Below are positions 22,567 to 34,699 of a DNA stretch of 64,000 bases, one piece after another. Position 1 is the first letter of the stretch; every line of letters starts with the position of its first letter. The translations under genes and the position numbers were made by a program. The stretch comes from Collybiopsis luxurians FD-317 M1. Taxonomy: Eukaryota; Basidiomycota; Agaricomycetes; Agaricales; Omphalotaceae. Under the pieces are notes generated by a model. It was not told the origin of the DNA. It made no database searches and was given only the letters and a program-made list of their open reading frames with translations. The stretch covers positions 382,296 through 446,295 of the forward strand of contig KN834777.1 in the NCBI GenBank assembly GCA_000827265.1. The letters run 5' to 3'.

Positions 22567-24232
22567 AACGGATGAAGGGCGAGTTAAAAGTCGACGAGAC
22601 GGTTTTCGGAAGGTGGTGAAAATTAGCGATCTCGAACTCGCTTTTTTAACCAGAACAACGATAGGGTAGTTCAGATGCTTCTGGTGTACCCCTCAACAGA
22701 GGATACAGGAATGGGATTAGCCGTCTTCACGGTGATGTCACTTCGTCTTTACAGCAGTGCACAACTGTGTGATCAACATAGTGTGGTTTGTATGATTATC
22801 GGGATAACCCCTTGTGGTGTGTAGCACAGAGCTTACCGAGCTCACTGCCCAGGCATGTAACTTTCTACTGGAGGGAAATGTGTTAGTACTTTTACCAGCG
22901 AGTATCGTTGAATCTTGAGATTCGGATCGGGTAAGATGAATTAAAGCCTGGTATGCCCGCAAAAGTCGTAAGCCTGCGTCACGTCGTTTGTAAGAGCCCT
23001 CTGACGACGTTGTAATGAACCCTCATTCCGGAAAATTAAGAACTTACCGAACTTTGAGGTGTTAAGTCGAAGCCGATCATGATGCGCACTTCAGAGGAAC
23101 CGGGGTGAAGGGGAGAGTTTCATCTCACTGATTGCCTCCCCTCTCCTACAGAGCGTACCCAAGGGAAAGGGCGGGAACAGCTATTACGGTCACAAGGACA
23201 TCCAGTGCATCTAGAACCATCAGGAGCGCTGAGTTGAGAACCCACTCTTCTGGCTAAAAAAGCGGGAGACAGTGCAAATTTGCACGCTGTAGCTGAACAA
23301 TATTAAGGGACGTCTCGAGATGCTACATACATAGAACGAGGTCAACGTTGGACCTGAAGCACAGCAAACTGCATCCGGGCTGGGATGTTCCCAGCCGCCA
23401 CAGGATGGAAAGGTAGACGGGGCCAGTTGTGAAGAGACGGATTTGAGCTTCAGAATTTGGTCCTGGCTCTATGAGAGGCTTTGCAAGGCATTTCGTATCA
23501 CGTCAGATGACCGAGTGAATAGGGTCAGAGGGTCTGGGCCTCGCAACATCTCGGTTGTGGCGGGCGCATTGTTTGCGGTAACTCGTTTGATTAATGAAAG
23601 AAGTGCTCGCAACGTCAATTGTAATGACGAAAAACCGACATTATATGTACACGGGCGCGGTTAAAGAGGCCGGTTGCTTTTCGCTTCTCAGCTTCGAATG
23701 TTGGAATCAAAACTTCCGACACCTATTCGACATGAGATAAGATAGAGTCGCTGCCAAAACGCTGCGAAAATATTGGCAACAAATTGAGACAAGGACAGCC
23801 AAAATTACTTCCGAGAAACCAGGAATTTTTGTAACATCTCGTTGAGACAGCGTACGTTCAATGAATGATCACCGCGGCTTAATACTTTGGGCGGTCTGAT
23901 GCTTGAACAGCAGTGACGAAAGCTGTAATTATCAATTACAGCCCTCGCAGCTTGGTATGATGCTTGTGAGGGAATGCAGATCCATAAGAAGTATGCCAGT
24001 TCCAACGACCAGGACGCTTGAAATATGACTAGGCACCATTCGTTTTCCATGGAATATTCAATAGAATAGATAATACATGCGGACGCTCCGTGAACCTGCA
24101 GTGTTGATCTTTGGAGAATGAAAATTGGAAGACGAGACCCCCAGCTGTACCGCGAAAAAAGAGTTACTGAGGTGGTTTTGAATACATACAGGGCTAGCAT
24201 TGCTACAGAACGAGAGAGGGCAGCCGAGACGG
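22567..24232. other. Intergenic, no gene seen
   Basis: The frame at 23805-24200 (minus, 131 codons) and the one at 23443-23664 (plus) show no recognisable domain. The former ends just before the acetyltransferase stop codon and may be untranslated DNA. Confidence 0.4.
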
Positions 24233-24825
24233 CTAGGACTCCGTTTGATCCGGGATCCTAGCCGCCCAATCTTCTTCCACGATTCCCATCATGACCTGAT
24301 CCACCCACTGTCCATTGGACCACTTCCCTGCCTTCTTCCTGCCTTCTTCCGCAAAGCCACTGGGAAGAAATTCAGTTTATTGTATTTGGCATAGGTTCCG
24401 ACGTACACGTATTTGTACAGGCTGATAGCCCTGGCATTCGTCGCAGTCACCGATAACGAGATACGGTGCAAGTTCAATGCTTTGAACCCATAGTCGACCA
24501 CCCACTGGGTCGCCTCAGTTCCGTAGCCTTTCCCCCACTGTGATTGGGTGATCCCAATCGTGAAATCTGCATCGCGGTTTTTCGCTATTGGCATGTTCAG
24601 ACTGGTGAAGCCCACAAACTCGTTACTTTCTTTTTCCTCGATGATTGTAAAAAGCAGACAGCTCTTTGCCCACCCACTCCATCTTTCCGTAAACTCGTTC
24701 CCGCGAGGGACTGTATAATCCAAGCCACCGCTCTCCTGAAATTCGTAATTGTTGAACATCTGCTGAACCAATAGAAGGTCTGATGAGCGCAACTCCCTCA
24801 AACGCAGTCGCTTCGTTTGGAACAT
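24233..24825 (-). CDS. GNAT-family N-acetyltransferase (RimJ/RimL-like)
   Basis: A predicted acetyl-CoA-dependent N-acetyltransferase, probably cytosolic and acting on a small molecule or protein amine. The N-terminus reads TKRLRLRELRSSDLLLVQQM, then a GFTSLNM strand, DFTIGI and the acetyl-CoA loop QSQWGKGYGTEATQWVVDYGF, then LHRISLSVTATNARAISLYK. Read without splicing, the C-terminus turns into unrelated sequence. A 47-nt intron (24360-24406, GTACGT donor, CCCAG acceptor) restores the family ending YVGFAEEGRKKAGKW, then VDQVMMGIVEEDW, stopping at 24233. The spliced product is 181 residues, the normal length. Substrate unknown. Confidence 0.9.
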
Positions 24826-25680
24826 GGTGGTAGTGGGAAAGATTTACCTGTCCCGGGTGTTTTTGCGAAGTGGTTCCTGATAAGCGGTATTGGTGAGTTC
24901 TACTTTCCACTGCGAATCATGGATTGATGAATGCGTCGCTTCGTTCGAGGATTCTGACGTTCCCTCGTCTATTTTCAAGTTAATTAGTCGGTGAAATATT
25001 AGCGTGTATTTCTATTTGTCTATATAAAGGTATAATCAGGGCGTAAAAGCAGCGGCAGCAATACATCGCAACGATAAGGGTGCTTGCACCAAAGCATGAA
25101 TGTACATTTCTTGGGTGCTATGGAGGAGGAAGTACTGGAATATTTGCTACGGGAAGAACCTCGCAGTCACGACGTTGTTGGGTGACACATGTGCAGGAGA
25201 AAACGTACTCTATGCCCGGCTTGTACGGATATTACTGGAGGTTGAACATGTGTGGATTGTATTCGGACTCTCTTCAAAAACTTCTTTCCTCACGCCGCGA
25301 TCGATGCATGGGTACAAAATTCAGGATTATTTTCCCCACAGGAAGTAACTTCGGGTCCTGTTGCTCCTTGCCCAGACCATAAAGCTGATAGAGCTCCATA
25401 GAGCGGAAGCGCTCTACCTCCTCGGAATATTTTTTGTGACGACACGACTCAATGTCTGGTCTGTTGTCTATTTCTCTCCAACGGTGTCTCGTGAGTAGTT
25501 AGACTCAAAGTTTGGTTTAATTGAACGGCCCTGGGGGGGACGTCTTGTTAACGAGATTGTTACGTAACGATACGCAAACCTGAATGTTACTTATTCACCG
25601 AGGAATGTCTGTTGTTGAGCAGGTTTCTTCCACACGACTTCCACTCCTCCTCCCAACAAAGGGCTGCTGCGCCGTCCAAC
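24826..25680. other. Intergenic, no gene seen
   Basis: Frames at 25080-25382 on the plus strand overlap one another and have no domain. This is probably the shared upstream region of the divergent acetyltransferase and membrane-protein genes. Confidence 0.4.
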
Positions 25681-27079
25681 ATGTCTGGTCCGCCCCCTGC
25701 ACTCCCTGCTGGGGAAATTCTTGAACTGAAGGTAATAACTACCGATGTATTGGTCGAAGCTCTGTGGCTTGGTATGTTGCATTCCCTACGAGGCTAAAGG
25801 AATTTGACTGACATGTTTTATACTAAAGGCGTTCAAGGGGTTGTCACAATTATGGGAATCTACGTTCTCTGGTGTGTTTTCAATTCGAGTATTCAATGAT
25901 GCGGCGCTAGACAACTTATGCTGTTGTCTGTTTCAGGTCTCGGGGTTTGCGAAAATCTATAGGAAACAAGTTTCTCGTCGGGATCATCATGCTGCTGTTC
26001 TGTCTGTCTGCTGTCTGCCTATCATTGACTATTTGGGTGTACATGGCTACCTACGATGAACTGGGCGGTACATTCGACGCGACGGACATCTCGAATAAAG
26101 TTACTATCATAACTATGGTTTTCCAGCGCCTTCAAGTGAGTACCATTAGTGTCCGCTCTATACCCGCCGACTCATTTGCTTTCAGTACTTTATCAGTGAT
26201 TCAATCGTCGTATGGAGGGCATGGCTGTTGTGGGACCGAAACATCTTCGTCAAAATGATTCTTCTCTGCTGTCTTTTAGGGACAATTAGTACGTCATTCC
26301 GATTTCGCGGCCGAGTTAGAAGGCTGACAGGTATATGATATTCATAGCTGCAACATTCGTTCAGGGTGCTCTGTCCGTCGACCAGCAGGTCAGACAGAGT
26401 GGAGGCGTTGCTCAGGGATCTGGAGTCAGGACGTTAATGTTCTCGCTCCCGCTGTTGATCACGAATTTGGTGTCGACTATCCTGATTGGGTTTAAAATTT
26501 GGTACGTCGTTTTGGCGTATGTTGAAGGCTTTTCTAACGTATAGAGCAGGGAGTATCGCCGCAACATTATGGCCCAAATCTCGAACTCGAGGACTCGGGT
26601 ATTCAACATCTTACTCATTCTGTTGGAAAGCAGCGTCCTCTACTGTCTTTGCTGGGTATGCTATTTGTTAAACTTATCGATCGATGCCTTTCCTTAATCC
26701 TTTTTTGGTTAGATTCTTGCCATGTTGGGAGCCCTCGGTGGAATTCTATCACCTATAGCAACGTCCGCCATCATGGGCAGTTTACCATATGTGACTGTAT
26801 GTAGCGCGTCCTTGTCATCTTTCCTTTCTTGGGCTTATATTCATTTGCTCGTTTTCGCCACAGTCAATATACCCCATCGCGATTATTATCCTTGTCACAA
26901 TCGACAAGGACAACTACGGGTCATCTATTTCCAACAATACAACCATGCGTTTCAATCATCCAGCCGTCGTCTCAACGATGAACGGTTCTGGTACGCGCGT
27001 ACCAGACTCGACATACTTTACTGCCACCAAGAAAAGTCAATCTGCGGATTTCCTCTCTTCATCTTCCGAAAAGCTCTGA
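25681..27079 (+). CDS. Multi-pass membrane protein of the fungal VVWRAW family, paralogue 1
   Basis: An uncharacterised membrane protein with about seven hydrophobic segments, in the style of the many basidiomycete proteins carrying a D-x-VVWRAWLLW motif. Eight exons (25681-25771, 25829-25871, 25937-26135, 26186-26288, 26348-26501, 26550-26655, 26713-26796, 26864-27079) give 331 residues. TM segments include VVTIMGIYVLW, FLVGIIMLLFCLSAVCLSL, MILLCCLLGTI, LPLLITNLVSTILIGFKIW, ILLILLESSVLYCLCWI and IAIIILVTI. A Ser/Thr-rich hydrophilic tail of about 70 residues follows. The exon-intron structure matches the paralogue at 45587 exactly for exons 1-7. Function is unknown; a receptor or transporter role would be guesswork. 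Confidence 0.88.
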
Positions 27080-27908
27080 GAGTCCCCGATCTTTAAAAGT
27101 GTTGCCTCCCCCCTTCCGCCGTTCCCCCGCCAACCCCCTTTGCTTGTTTCTTTCATTTGGACATTAGTTGGGTTCGAATTCATTGGTAATGTATTTTTTT
27201 CTTACTACTGCCAGTCAAATTTTTGCGCTTCCGGGTTAAGTCCCTATGCCTAGGCAGTTCAATGTATCTTTGTAGTCGTCAATTGCATTTCGTGTGTTCA
27301 TATCAGCGCTAATCGGCATGCGATTCATATATCGACTGTTAAAGCTGGAACCCGCAAACAGCATAGGCTCAGAGTTAAATGCTAATTTACCCCGCGCGTT
27401 CAACGTAGTTGTAGTGACCGCAAGAGCTATTCTGAATTCAATCATGATAATCGAGTGTGTATGTAGTACTTTCTTTATCGCCTCGGACGGAATCTATCCT
27501 GATCTTTTCTTATTGAATGATCTACAGGTACCCACAGCACATTCGCCGTACTACTGTATGATTGTATAAAGGTCTGCCTGTCTTCGGCGTAGTGGGATCT
27601 ATCATCATCATTCATGAAATGAACTACGAACGGAAAGAAGACGATTCATTCCCGGGATCCCATTACTGCATGTGGTTTAAACCGTACCTGGTATGTGGCT
27701 CGCTCCGAAGACTATGACTGGAAAGGATGGGATGAGTGGTGTGCATGGATTATTTAATCCCGGTCGGACGACAGATGAGTTTGTTCGGTTTTTTGCAAAG
27801 TGTCCACGTTGGGCCTCTTATCTCCTTCCCCTCCAAATTACTTCTTTCCTTTGCGATAGCCCGTTGTGGACATTCCGTACGCTTTTTGTCTACCGTCGTT
27901 CTGCTACT
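27080..27908 (+). pseudogene. Possible relic of a membrane-protein gene
   Basis: Between two confident genes, short open pieces encode hydrophobic segments: AFNVVVVTARAILNSIMIIE (about 27396-27455), GTHSTFAVLLYDCIK (about 27528-27572, after a CTACAG acceptor) and GLPVFGVVGSIIIIHEMNY (about 27572-27628). The order and the splice-like borders look like the end of a multi-pass protein whose start is missing. I could not assemble a full frame. It may be a decayed third copy of the neighbouring membrane-protein type or an unrelated gene. Confidence 0.25.
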
Positions 27909-29090
27909 ATGCCCAGGAAAAATCAAGATTCGGTCGAGAACGTGCCTTTGTTTGCGGCGTCGGCTTTAGAGCCGAAGGAGTTTGAGGAGAAATTGCAGGA
28001 CCTGGAGGGGTATAGTTATTTGGGCGAAGAGGGATCGCGTCCTAGACGTTGGAGCAAAGCGCAATATTATGGGTTTATCATTGGTATCCAGGCTATCTTG
28101 AACGTGTACTTGCTGGGGTTGGTGTTGAATAAGCCTGTGGTGACGAGGTGCCAGCCTGTTGATCATGGGTCGCCTTTGGGTATCGTATACTGTGAGCGCG
28201 AGCGTTCTTCTTTACCTTTTACCTTGTTTTGTTTCGATTTGAACGGGCTCTGGGATATCGTGCTTACTTATCCTCGATCGTTAGCTCCTGCTCAAGAGGC
28301 GATCGAATATAAATTGGTCAAGTTTACGTTTGGGTTTGCGGATGAAGTGTCGCCGTATCAGGGACCTCCGTCGCCTGAGATTGATGAGGCTTGGGCGGCG
28401 TTGTATCCTTGTGCGTATCTGTTGTATTTGAGGCGCTGTGTTGGATTGACTGAAAAGATTGTTCAGACCCTGCGGCTGCTGTACCCAAGTCTGAAGCTGC
28501 GAAGATGGCGAATAGGACGTCTCCGATCCCTGGCGATGAGTCTAATTATATAGTTGTATGTCGTGAATTTGTGATCGGGGACTATCGGGAAGGGAACGTT
28601 GACGTTTTTTTTTTTTTGGATGACAGATTCCGGAGGTCTTCCATACGTTGCATTGCCTGGTAAATAGATCAGCGTGCAAGTCCGTTTTCTTTCGTTCTGA
28701 TGTTCTTGCCTTCCATAGAACACGATCCGTAAAGCGTTGCACCCTGAATACTACAACTTTACGGCTACAGAGCTTGATAGGCTTTTGTTCCGAGAGGAAC
28801 ATATGGATCATTGTATCGACACCCTCAGACAGTAAGCGAGAATTTGACTTTCTATACTCACACCTTCAACGTACGATATCTTTAGGACTCTGATGTGCTC
28901 CGGCGACGTGACGCCTCTCGTGTGGGATTGGGATCCGGAGAGAAACATGACGCTTGGAAGGACGGATACGGTTCACGAGTGTCGGGACTTTGGTAAGATC
29001 CAAGAGTGGGCGGTGGAGCATAAGATGAATGGTACTTTTGACGAGTCTGTTCATCTTCCGAATGATTTGGAGATCCCGGTTATACATTGA
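27909..29090 (+). CDS. UstYa-like (DUF3328) oxidase family protein
   Basis: The DUF3328/UstYa family includes oxidases acting in fungal RiPP cyclisation (ustiloxin, cyclochlorotine) and other tailoring steps. Six exons (27909-28191, 28285-28410, 28467-28555, 28627-28659, 28719-28831, 28886-29090) give 282 residues. After a charged cytosolic N-terminus comes one TM segment, YYGFIIGIQAILNVYLLGLVL. The lumenal part has IVYSPAQEAIEYKLVKFTFG and both signature motifs HxxHC: HTLHC, beginning an exon junction, and HMDHC. VHECRDFGKIQEWA lies near the end. The stop follows PVIH. No NRPS, PKS or repeat-type RiPP precursor is visible within the window, so a cluster role is not shown. Confidence 0.93.
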
Positions 29091-29543
29091 TTTGTAAATT
29101 GTATGCGTAATTTTTTTTTTTTTAGTTTTTTCTTTCTTTTTTCGTTCAAATATCAAACTTAAAGGTACATGTCAAATAGGTTACATTTAGTTCGTTGATA
29201 ATCTTTCAGGAGTAGAAAAAGGAAATTTATTTCGTGGTTCCTGCTTGGATGTCGTTCGGAATTATGAAGGACTGCGGTTTTGCTGCAATGACCAGCTGTC
29301 CTGTGTCGTGTTGAACCTGAAGTGAAAATCAGGTCAACAAGTCGCGAACGTACCTGGTGAACATTAGTTTTTTTACTCTGTGTAGCGTTTCGAGAGCGCG
29401 CTCAAGATAAGGTTTCCAGGCGTGTAATTGCGCAGAATTGAGCCAGGACGCGTGAAAATTGCGTTGAAAGATTTGCGCCGGGCGGTGGCGTCCTGTTGTC
29501 ACGTGACAATTTAGCGCGTTTAGCTTCTTCCTTCCTAACCACG
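29091..29543. other. Intergenic between UstYa-like gene and KAR5
   Basis: No gene is seen. A T-rich run at 29112-29140 could serve 3' processing of the UstYa-like transcript. The KAR5 start lies just after a CACGTGAC site at 29500. Confidence 0.4.
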
Positions 29544-32439
29544 ATGTTCTCCCTGCTCTACTTCGTTATTGGATGTGTATATTTTGCCCTGCCCGTATCG
29601 TCAACGTCAGCCGCTATTGAAGGTATTCAGTGCAGCTTTGTATTCAAAATCATCTTCTATGAATTACATAGGTGCACCCAATTCATTGACAGCGGGAACA
29701 TGGACTCAAAGCCATGGCCAAGGTAGACAATGAAGACGAAGGCCGTCAGATTCTTCTGACAGCTTCGAGCATCCAGACTCTCTCGAAATTTACTCGCGTC
29801 GATCTGACTGTTTCAGAAAAGTCACCGCTTCTATGAAATCGCGTTGTTCAGAACTGGCATTGAACGAAGAGGAACGGGTTGTATGTGCGTGAACCGGTCC
29901 TTCAATGTCGAGGACCGAGGACTGAATACCTCAAACAGCTGCTATTTCTATGACTTTGTGCGAACTGGCCACAGCAAAGCATCATGCGCCTATGGAATGC
30001 CGAGGGTTTTCAGGCCAATACGAGGACGGATCGGATTCTCCGGCCGATTGTGTCAAGTAAGGCTCCTTGCTGCAGCATATATCCCAAATCTGACCACGTT
30101 CCTCCTAGTGCCTTATCTCGCAGTGCCCAATTCTGGTCAAGCTATTCGGGTTACCTTCGCGAAGTCCGTGAGTTTGTTTCCCTGCCTAACCTGTGTCGTA
30201 ACAAGACTGATCAAACAATTTCCAGCTCAATTATGCTTCACGTTCCAAAGAGGGAATGACATCGGTCAGCCGTAGCACCTGGTTCATCGTCATTCTCGCC
30301 TCATTCGTTATCTTAGACGACGCAAAAGACGTTTTTCGGAATATTTCTCTTAACCAAGAGCTTTTCCTCCGCATGATCATAGACCGTGAGCGCATGCACG
30401 CGATGCAGACTGAAAGATGGTCGTCCAATGTCGACGTACGTTTTTGTCTCTGCTGTATGCTGTGACTGCTTACATCCATTTCGTGCAGGATCTCGCAAAC
30501 CTTACAGGCCAGCTTCTCTTTCTGTCCCGAACGGTTCAAACTGAATCGTCCGACGCCGTTGCCCAAGTTCGACGCGACAGTACAGAGGTTAGTCAATCCG
30601 CTTCTTGACCTAGAGCTTTCTCGATCTGACTATGAACTGTGAAACGTTCGCGTAGGCTCTAGATGTAATCTCGACCTCATTCGCCGAGTTTCGCACTCAA
30701 ATCGCCCAAGATCGAGTTTATCAACTAGCCAAGGTAACAATCCGTTTGAATCGTTCCATGACTCGATGCTGACCAGGCCTGTCGTTCTGATAGATTGATT
30801 CCGACCTAGAGGGTTTGTCTGATCGAGTGAGTCCGAAGGGTACACGGCGCGATCTTTTCAAACCCTAACCGTCTTTCCTCAGCACATGCGCGAGTTGCAA
30901 GGTATCGTACCCCAGGTCGAAGCTAGTTTGCTCTCCTTTCTCGGTCAAACGTTCCAGCTCGCTCATCAGCGACAGGAAGCCATTGTCGCTGAATTGACGG
31001 TACGTTAATCTCGAGACGGAATTTTTTTTCGGTTATGGATAGGATTCTCATGGTGGTTGTTTCTACGACAGACGACGACCCAAGGCCAGTGGAGGGTCAT
31101 CTACAGTGAGTTTGCTGCGATGCAAGAGGTGAGCGTTTGCGTACCTGTTGTTTTTGTGTTATAGGTCTCAACGGTTCGCCCTGTCGTCTCCGGCCCAGGC
31201 AATCTCTCAACTCTCGCTCTCGGCGACCGAGACCGTCTATTCCCTAGACTCCTTATCGAAGCAAACTGCACATGACATCCATCAAGCGCTTTTACTCGTT
31301 TCGCATACGGCAAATCAGCTGGGCGGTGTGCTCGATGATTTGACGGGGAGGGCGTTGGAACAGATGGAGGTGATTGATGGAGTGGCGGCGGAGTTGAAGG
31401 AGAAGCTGGTCCCCCCGCCCCAGCTACCGCCGTCATCGAGGGGGGGAGAAGGTTGGTTCTCGTATGAGAGTGTTAGTTCGGATAGGTGGTGGAGGGGGAT
31501 TGTGGTTAGGATACTGGGTTGGTTGCTTGGAGGTGAGTTCTTTTTGTGTGTTTTCGATTGGGGGATTTTAGGTTTGTTGGGATGGAGATGGCTGGGTCGA
31601 TATATATGTATGATTTTGATGGTGACTCACAACCTTTTCTTTCTCGTGGGCGTTTCCTTTTTTTCAATCTTGTTTGTTCTTTTCTTTTTCTCTCTACCAT
31701 CAAGATTAGGTTCTCCGCTATCTGCGTGGATCGATTCTCCCTTCTTCAAGATTCTGGAAATCGTGGGCGCTATCCTGTTTTGGCTGCTTCGGCGGAGCCT
31801 CTCTACTGTTACAGTGAGTTTTTTTTCGGTTTTGATCCCTCTCTACCCCCTTCCCAACTCGTACCGGGCCTCGCCGGTTGGGGCTTGCTGGTTGCTGAAC
31901 TTGAGGGGGTTGGTTAGAGCTTTGTCGTTATATGTTTTTCTTGTCGCAAGTACATTCAACGAATCCTCCGTGCATCCGAGTCGGCAAGTAGTGATCCGGA
32001 GAAGGTACCAGCGATAGATTGGTAAGACTTTCGAGAAACTTCGTTCGACCTAGGCTAAAGTCTCGTTACTAGGGCTAAGCGCGGCTCGTTCGAGGCGATC
32101 ATAGCGGGTTTTACGGATCCAGACTATCCTCATTTTGCTCCTCAAGGAAGAAAAGTAACCCAAATTGATTCGAATGGGACCGAATATGACTCATTGTATC
32201 CTCCGCTTCCGCTTCCTCATCGTTATCATCCACGGCGTCATCGACAAGGCTATCCTGATTCTTATTCTGGTTCCAATGGTGCTGGTTCTGGTTCTGTCGA
32301 GGCTTCTCCTCAATATCAATATAAAAGTATTTCTGGACGTTGGGCTCCTCCTACTGCCGTCACCGCTTCTCGTTACCTTGCTTATGGTGCCAAGACATCT
32401 CGTATACCCGACAGACTGTGCCGTCCTGGATCTGGTTAG
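29544..32439 (+). CDS. KAR5: Nuclear fusion protein KAR5 (karyogamy)
   Basis: KAR5/GEX1/Brambleberry proteins sit in the nuclear envelope and drive fusion of nuclear membranes at karyogamy. Fifteen exons can be read from a signal peptide (MFSLLYFVIGCVYFALPVSS) to TAG at 32439, giving about 602 residues. Family marks are SRRSDCFRKVTASM, SMTLCELATA, CVNALSRSAQFWSSYSGYLR, PQLCFTFQRGNDIDDAKDV, a long helical region (AISQLSLSATETVYSLDSLS) and two hydrophobic stretches, IVVRILGWLLGG and ILEIVGAILFWLL. A basic Pro/Gly/Ser/Tyr-rich tail follows. The join of exons 1 and 2 is the least certain: either one 127-nt intron (29623-29749) or an extra short exon. In mushrooms karyogamy is confined to basidia, so expression there is expected but not shown. 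Confidence 0.92.
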
Positions 32440-33230
32440 GTACAAGGGCTGATGGCTGTGTACCGATATCAAGGAACGTTATATTTTCTACTCGTGCTGG
32501 GGCTTGTGTTTTCTGGATTCGGAATAGCTGTTCGTCTGCTTTTTTTTTAACCTTTCGCCTTTCGGCTTCTTTCCTTTCTTTCCCGGGGCTGTAGATGGAG
32601 ATGTAGATGTAGACGTGGACTATGGACTATGGACTATGGAGTGGATATGGATATCGTGCGCCTACTAGATAGTCAGGCTTGGCGATTGGCGCGTTATCAA
32701 ACGTATTCACTTGCAACCTCTTTTACGAGCTCTGATAGTACGCCCAATCCTCATTACGTTGGAATGATACTTTGATCCGGAGAGTGATGCTAGTACTAGT
32801 ACTTGTGCCTGTGGTTGAGTTTCGTTGCCCAGTACATCGCATGAACATGAGATTGGTCTCCAAATGTACATGTCTCAACTTTGATCTGTCTAGGACTATG
32901 AGGCCTCGAGGTCCAATCTCGAATAATAATGATGTTCGTTGTACCAAGGACAAAGCATGTGATCCACTGCAACCAGGTCCCACACTACGACGAAATGATG
33001 GATCAGACGTTATCCAAGATCGCAATTCATGTTCAACTTCCACATAGACTCGCTCAACCGCATTCATCTGTTACCGTGACAGTGGTCACCAGGGTATCAA
33101 CAAACCAAGGAAGGCCGATGGATTACTTCATGTCAAAAAACTTCCTTCCTTTCTTTTTCATAAAGAATATCTTTCTTTTGATTCTATAATCCATCTAGTA
33201 GCATGCCTAGGATGCGCTCTTTAACTTTGT
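32440..33230. other. Intergenic between KAR5 and the Mid2-like gene
   Basis: No gene is seen. A GTAGATGTAGACGTGGACTA-type imperfect repeat with GGACTATGGACTATGGA lies at about 32590-32645. The minus frame at 32723-33067 shows no domain. Confidence 0.4.
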
Positions 33231-34620
33231 ATGCGTCTTTTTTCTTCGTAACCCCGCATCTACAGCTGCTTAACGCGGACACAAAAATAGATTCTTTCTT
33301 TCTTTTTGCACATTTGCCGCCGGTTTCAACTTTACCGGAATTCCGTCGACCGCAACGGTGAACGAAACATCTTTTGCAAAGCTAATTATCGACAGTGGCG
33401 ATCCAACCTCTTTCAGCCTGCTGCTTAGAAATTCGTTGGATGCCGGTGGAGAAATTCTTGATACCTTTCAATCGGTGACCGGAACAGGGACTGGCTTTGG
33501 TTTTAAACCAACACAAACTGGGTGCGCCTTTTGAATGCAAATTTTCCCACTGATATTTTGAATCCTGGTTGTTCGCAGAATATTCATGATCGAGGTCATA
33601 TCCAACTTGCAACCGTGAGCATATACTCCTAAATATCTTCTAGTAGTATCTTACTAACTGGCCAACCCAGAATTTCTGAGAATCAGGAGCCCGACAACGT
33701 CTTTGCAGCAAGTTCTACTTTTAATGTTGTTGCCGCTAACGAAACACAGTCTTCTTCGTATGTTCCACTGTTTCTTCTGCGGCTCTCCAGTTAATTATCC
33801 TTAGAAATGGACAATCTTTTTCTACTACTGCTAGTGCTACGGCCACTGATGTCCCTGAACCCACTTCTACAGTGAGTGCTCTCGCTGGGAGTTCGAGTCT
33901 AACAGTTGGGTAAGTTTGTTTAGAATTCCGAACAGCACCTACTTGACTATATTGTAGAGGAAGCAGCATGTGGGTAAAGCTATTTCTTGCCTTTACATTT
34001 CTGAGGCCAACATTAGGACAAGGACGGAATCAACATCAGTGTCACTTTCTACCATACCCCTTGCGTCAAGTACATCTGCCGCCGCAGGACCAGCCAATCG
34101 CACAGCGTTTGTTGCTGGCGGAGTTGGGGGTGGTTTAGGGCTGCTTCTTCTGCTTGCTATTATTCTGCTGTGTTTTCGTCGCCGCAGTATCATCTCAACT
34201 CATCCAATGAGTGGCATGATTCGCGATAATGAAGGATCTGCGGATGGAGCTGTCTCTCCCTTTGTGGTGAATCACCTAATGTCCCTTTCAAAAGGGAAAA
34301 ATAGACATAAAGCAGCTGAGGAGAGAGGAAACACCCAGCTGGCCCAGCAGAACACGTCACCGGTTGTCCCAGAAATGAGCAGACCTTCCCCCCAGAGCCG
34401 TATCCAACGGACTCGTTCAATAATCAGGATCCCCATGGATAGGCCAATGGGACCTTTTAATAATGCTTCTGATGAAAGTCCTGGAGCCAGAACAAGGGAA
34501 CGGAGTGGCAGGGTTGGGGCGTTTCGTCATCAGGATAGTGGATGGCGAGATCTTCCTCTTACTCGAAGTTCTATCAGCGAGGAAACTGTTGAACTTCCGC
34601 CGGAATATTCTTCGGTCTGA
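33231..34620 (+). CDS. Single-pass surface protein with signal peptide (Mid2-like architecture)
   Basis: Seven exons (33231-33247, 33291-33521, 33579-33614, 33671-33757, 33805-33909, 33958-33969, 34017-34620) give 363 residues. The 17-nt first exon is needed to make a clean signal peptide (MRLFSSFFLSFC, ending near FAAG). The ectodomain begins FNFTGIPSTATV and includes SGDPTSFSLLLR. It is followed by a Ser/Thr-rich stalk, a Gly/Leu TM segment (AGGVGGGLGLLLLLAIILLC) with RRR stop-transfer, and a cytosolic tail of about 150 residues rich in Ser, Pro and Arg, ending LPPEYSSV. This layout is common in basidiomycetes and resembles Mid2/Wsc-type wall-stress sensors, but no sequence homology to those is claimed. 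Function unknown. Confidence 0.85.
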
Positions 34621-34699
34621 TGTGCTGCTTTAAATATCAAATAGGACAAACAGTTTGCGCTGAGGAGGGGGCTCCTTGAACCCGAACCATCATCATCTT

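Noticed and set aside
23805..24200. Minus frame of 131 codons just after the acetyltransferase
   Set aside because: No recognisable domain, no splice continuation and composition like surrounding non-coding DNA.
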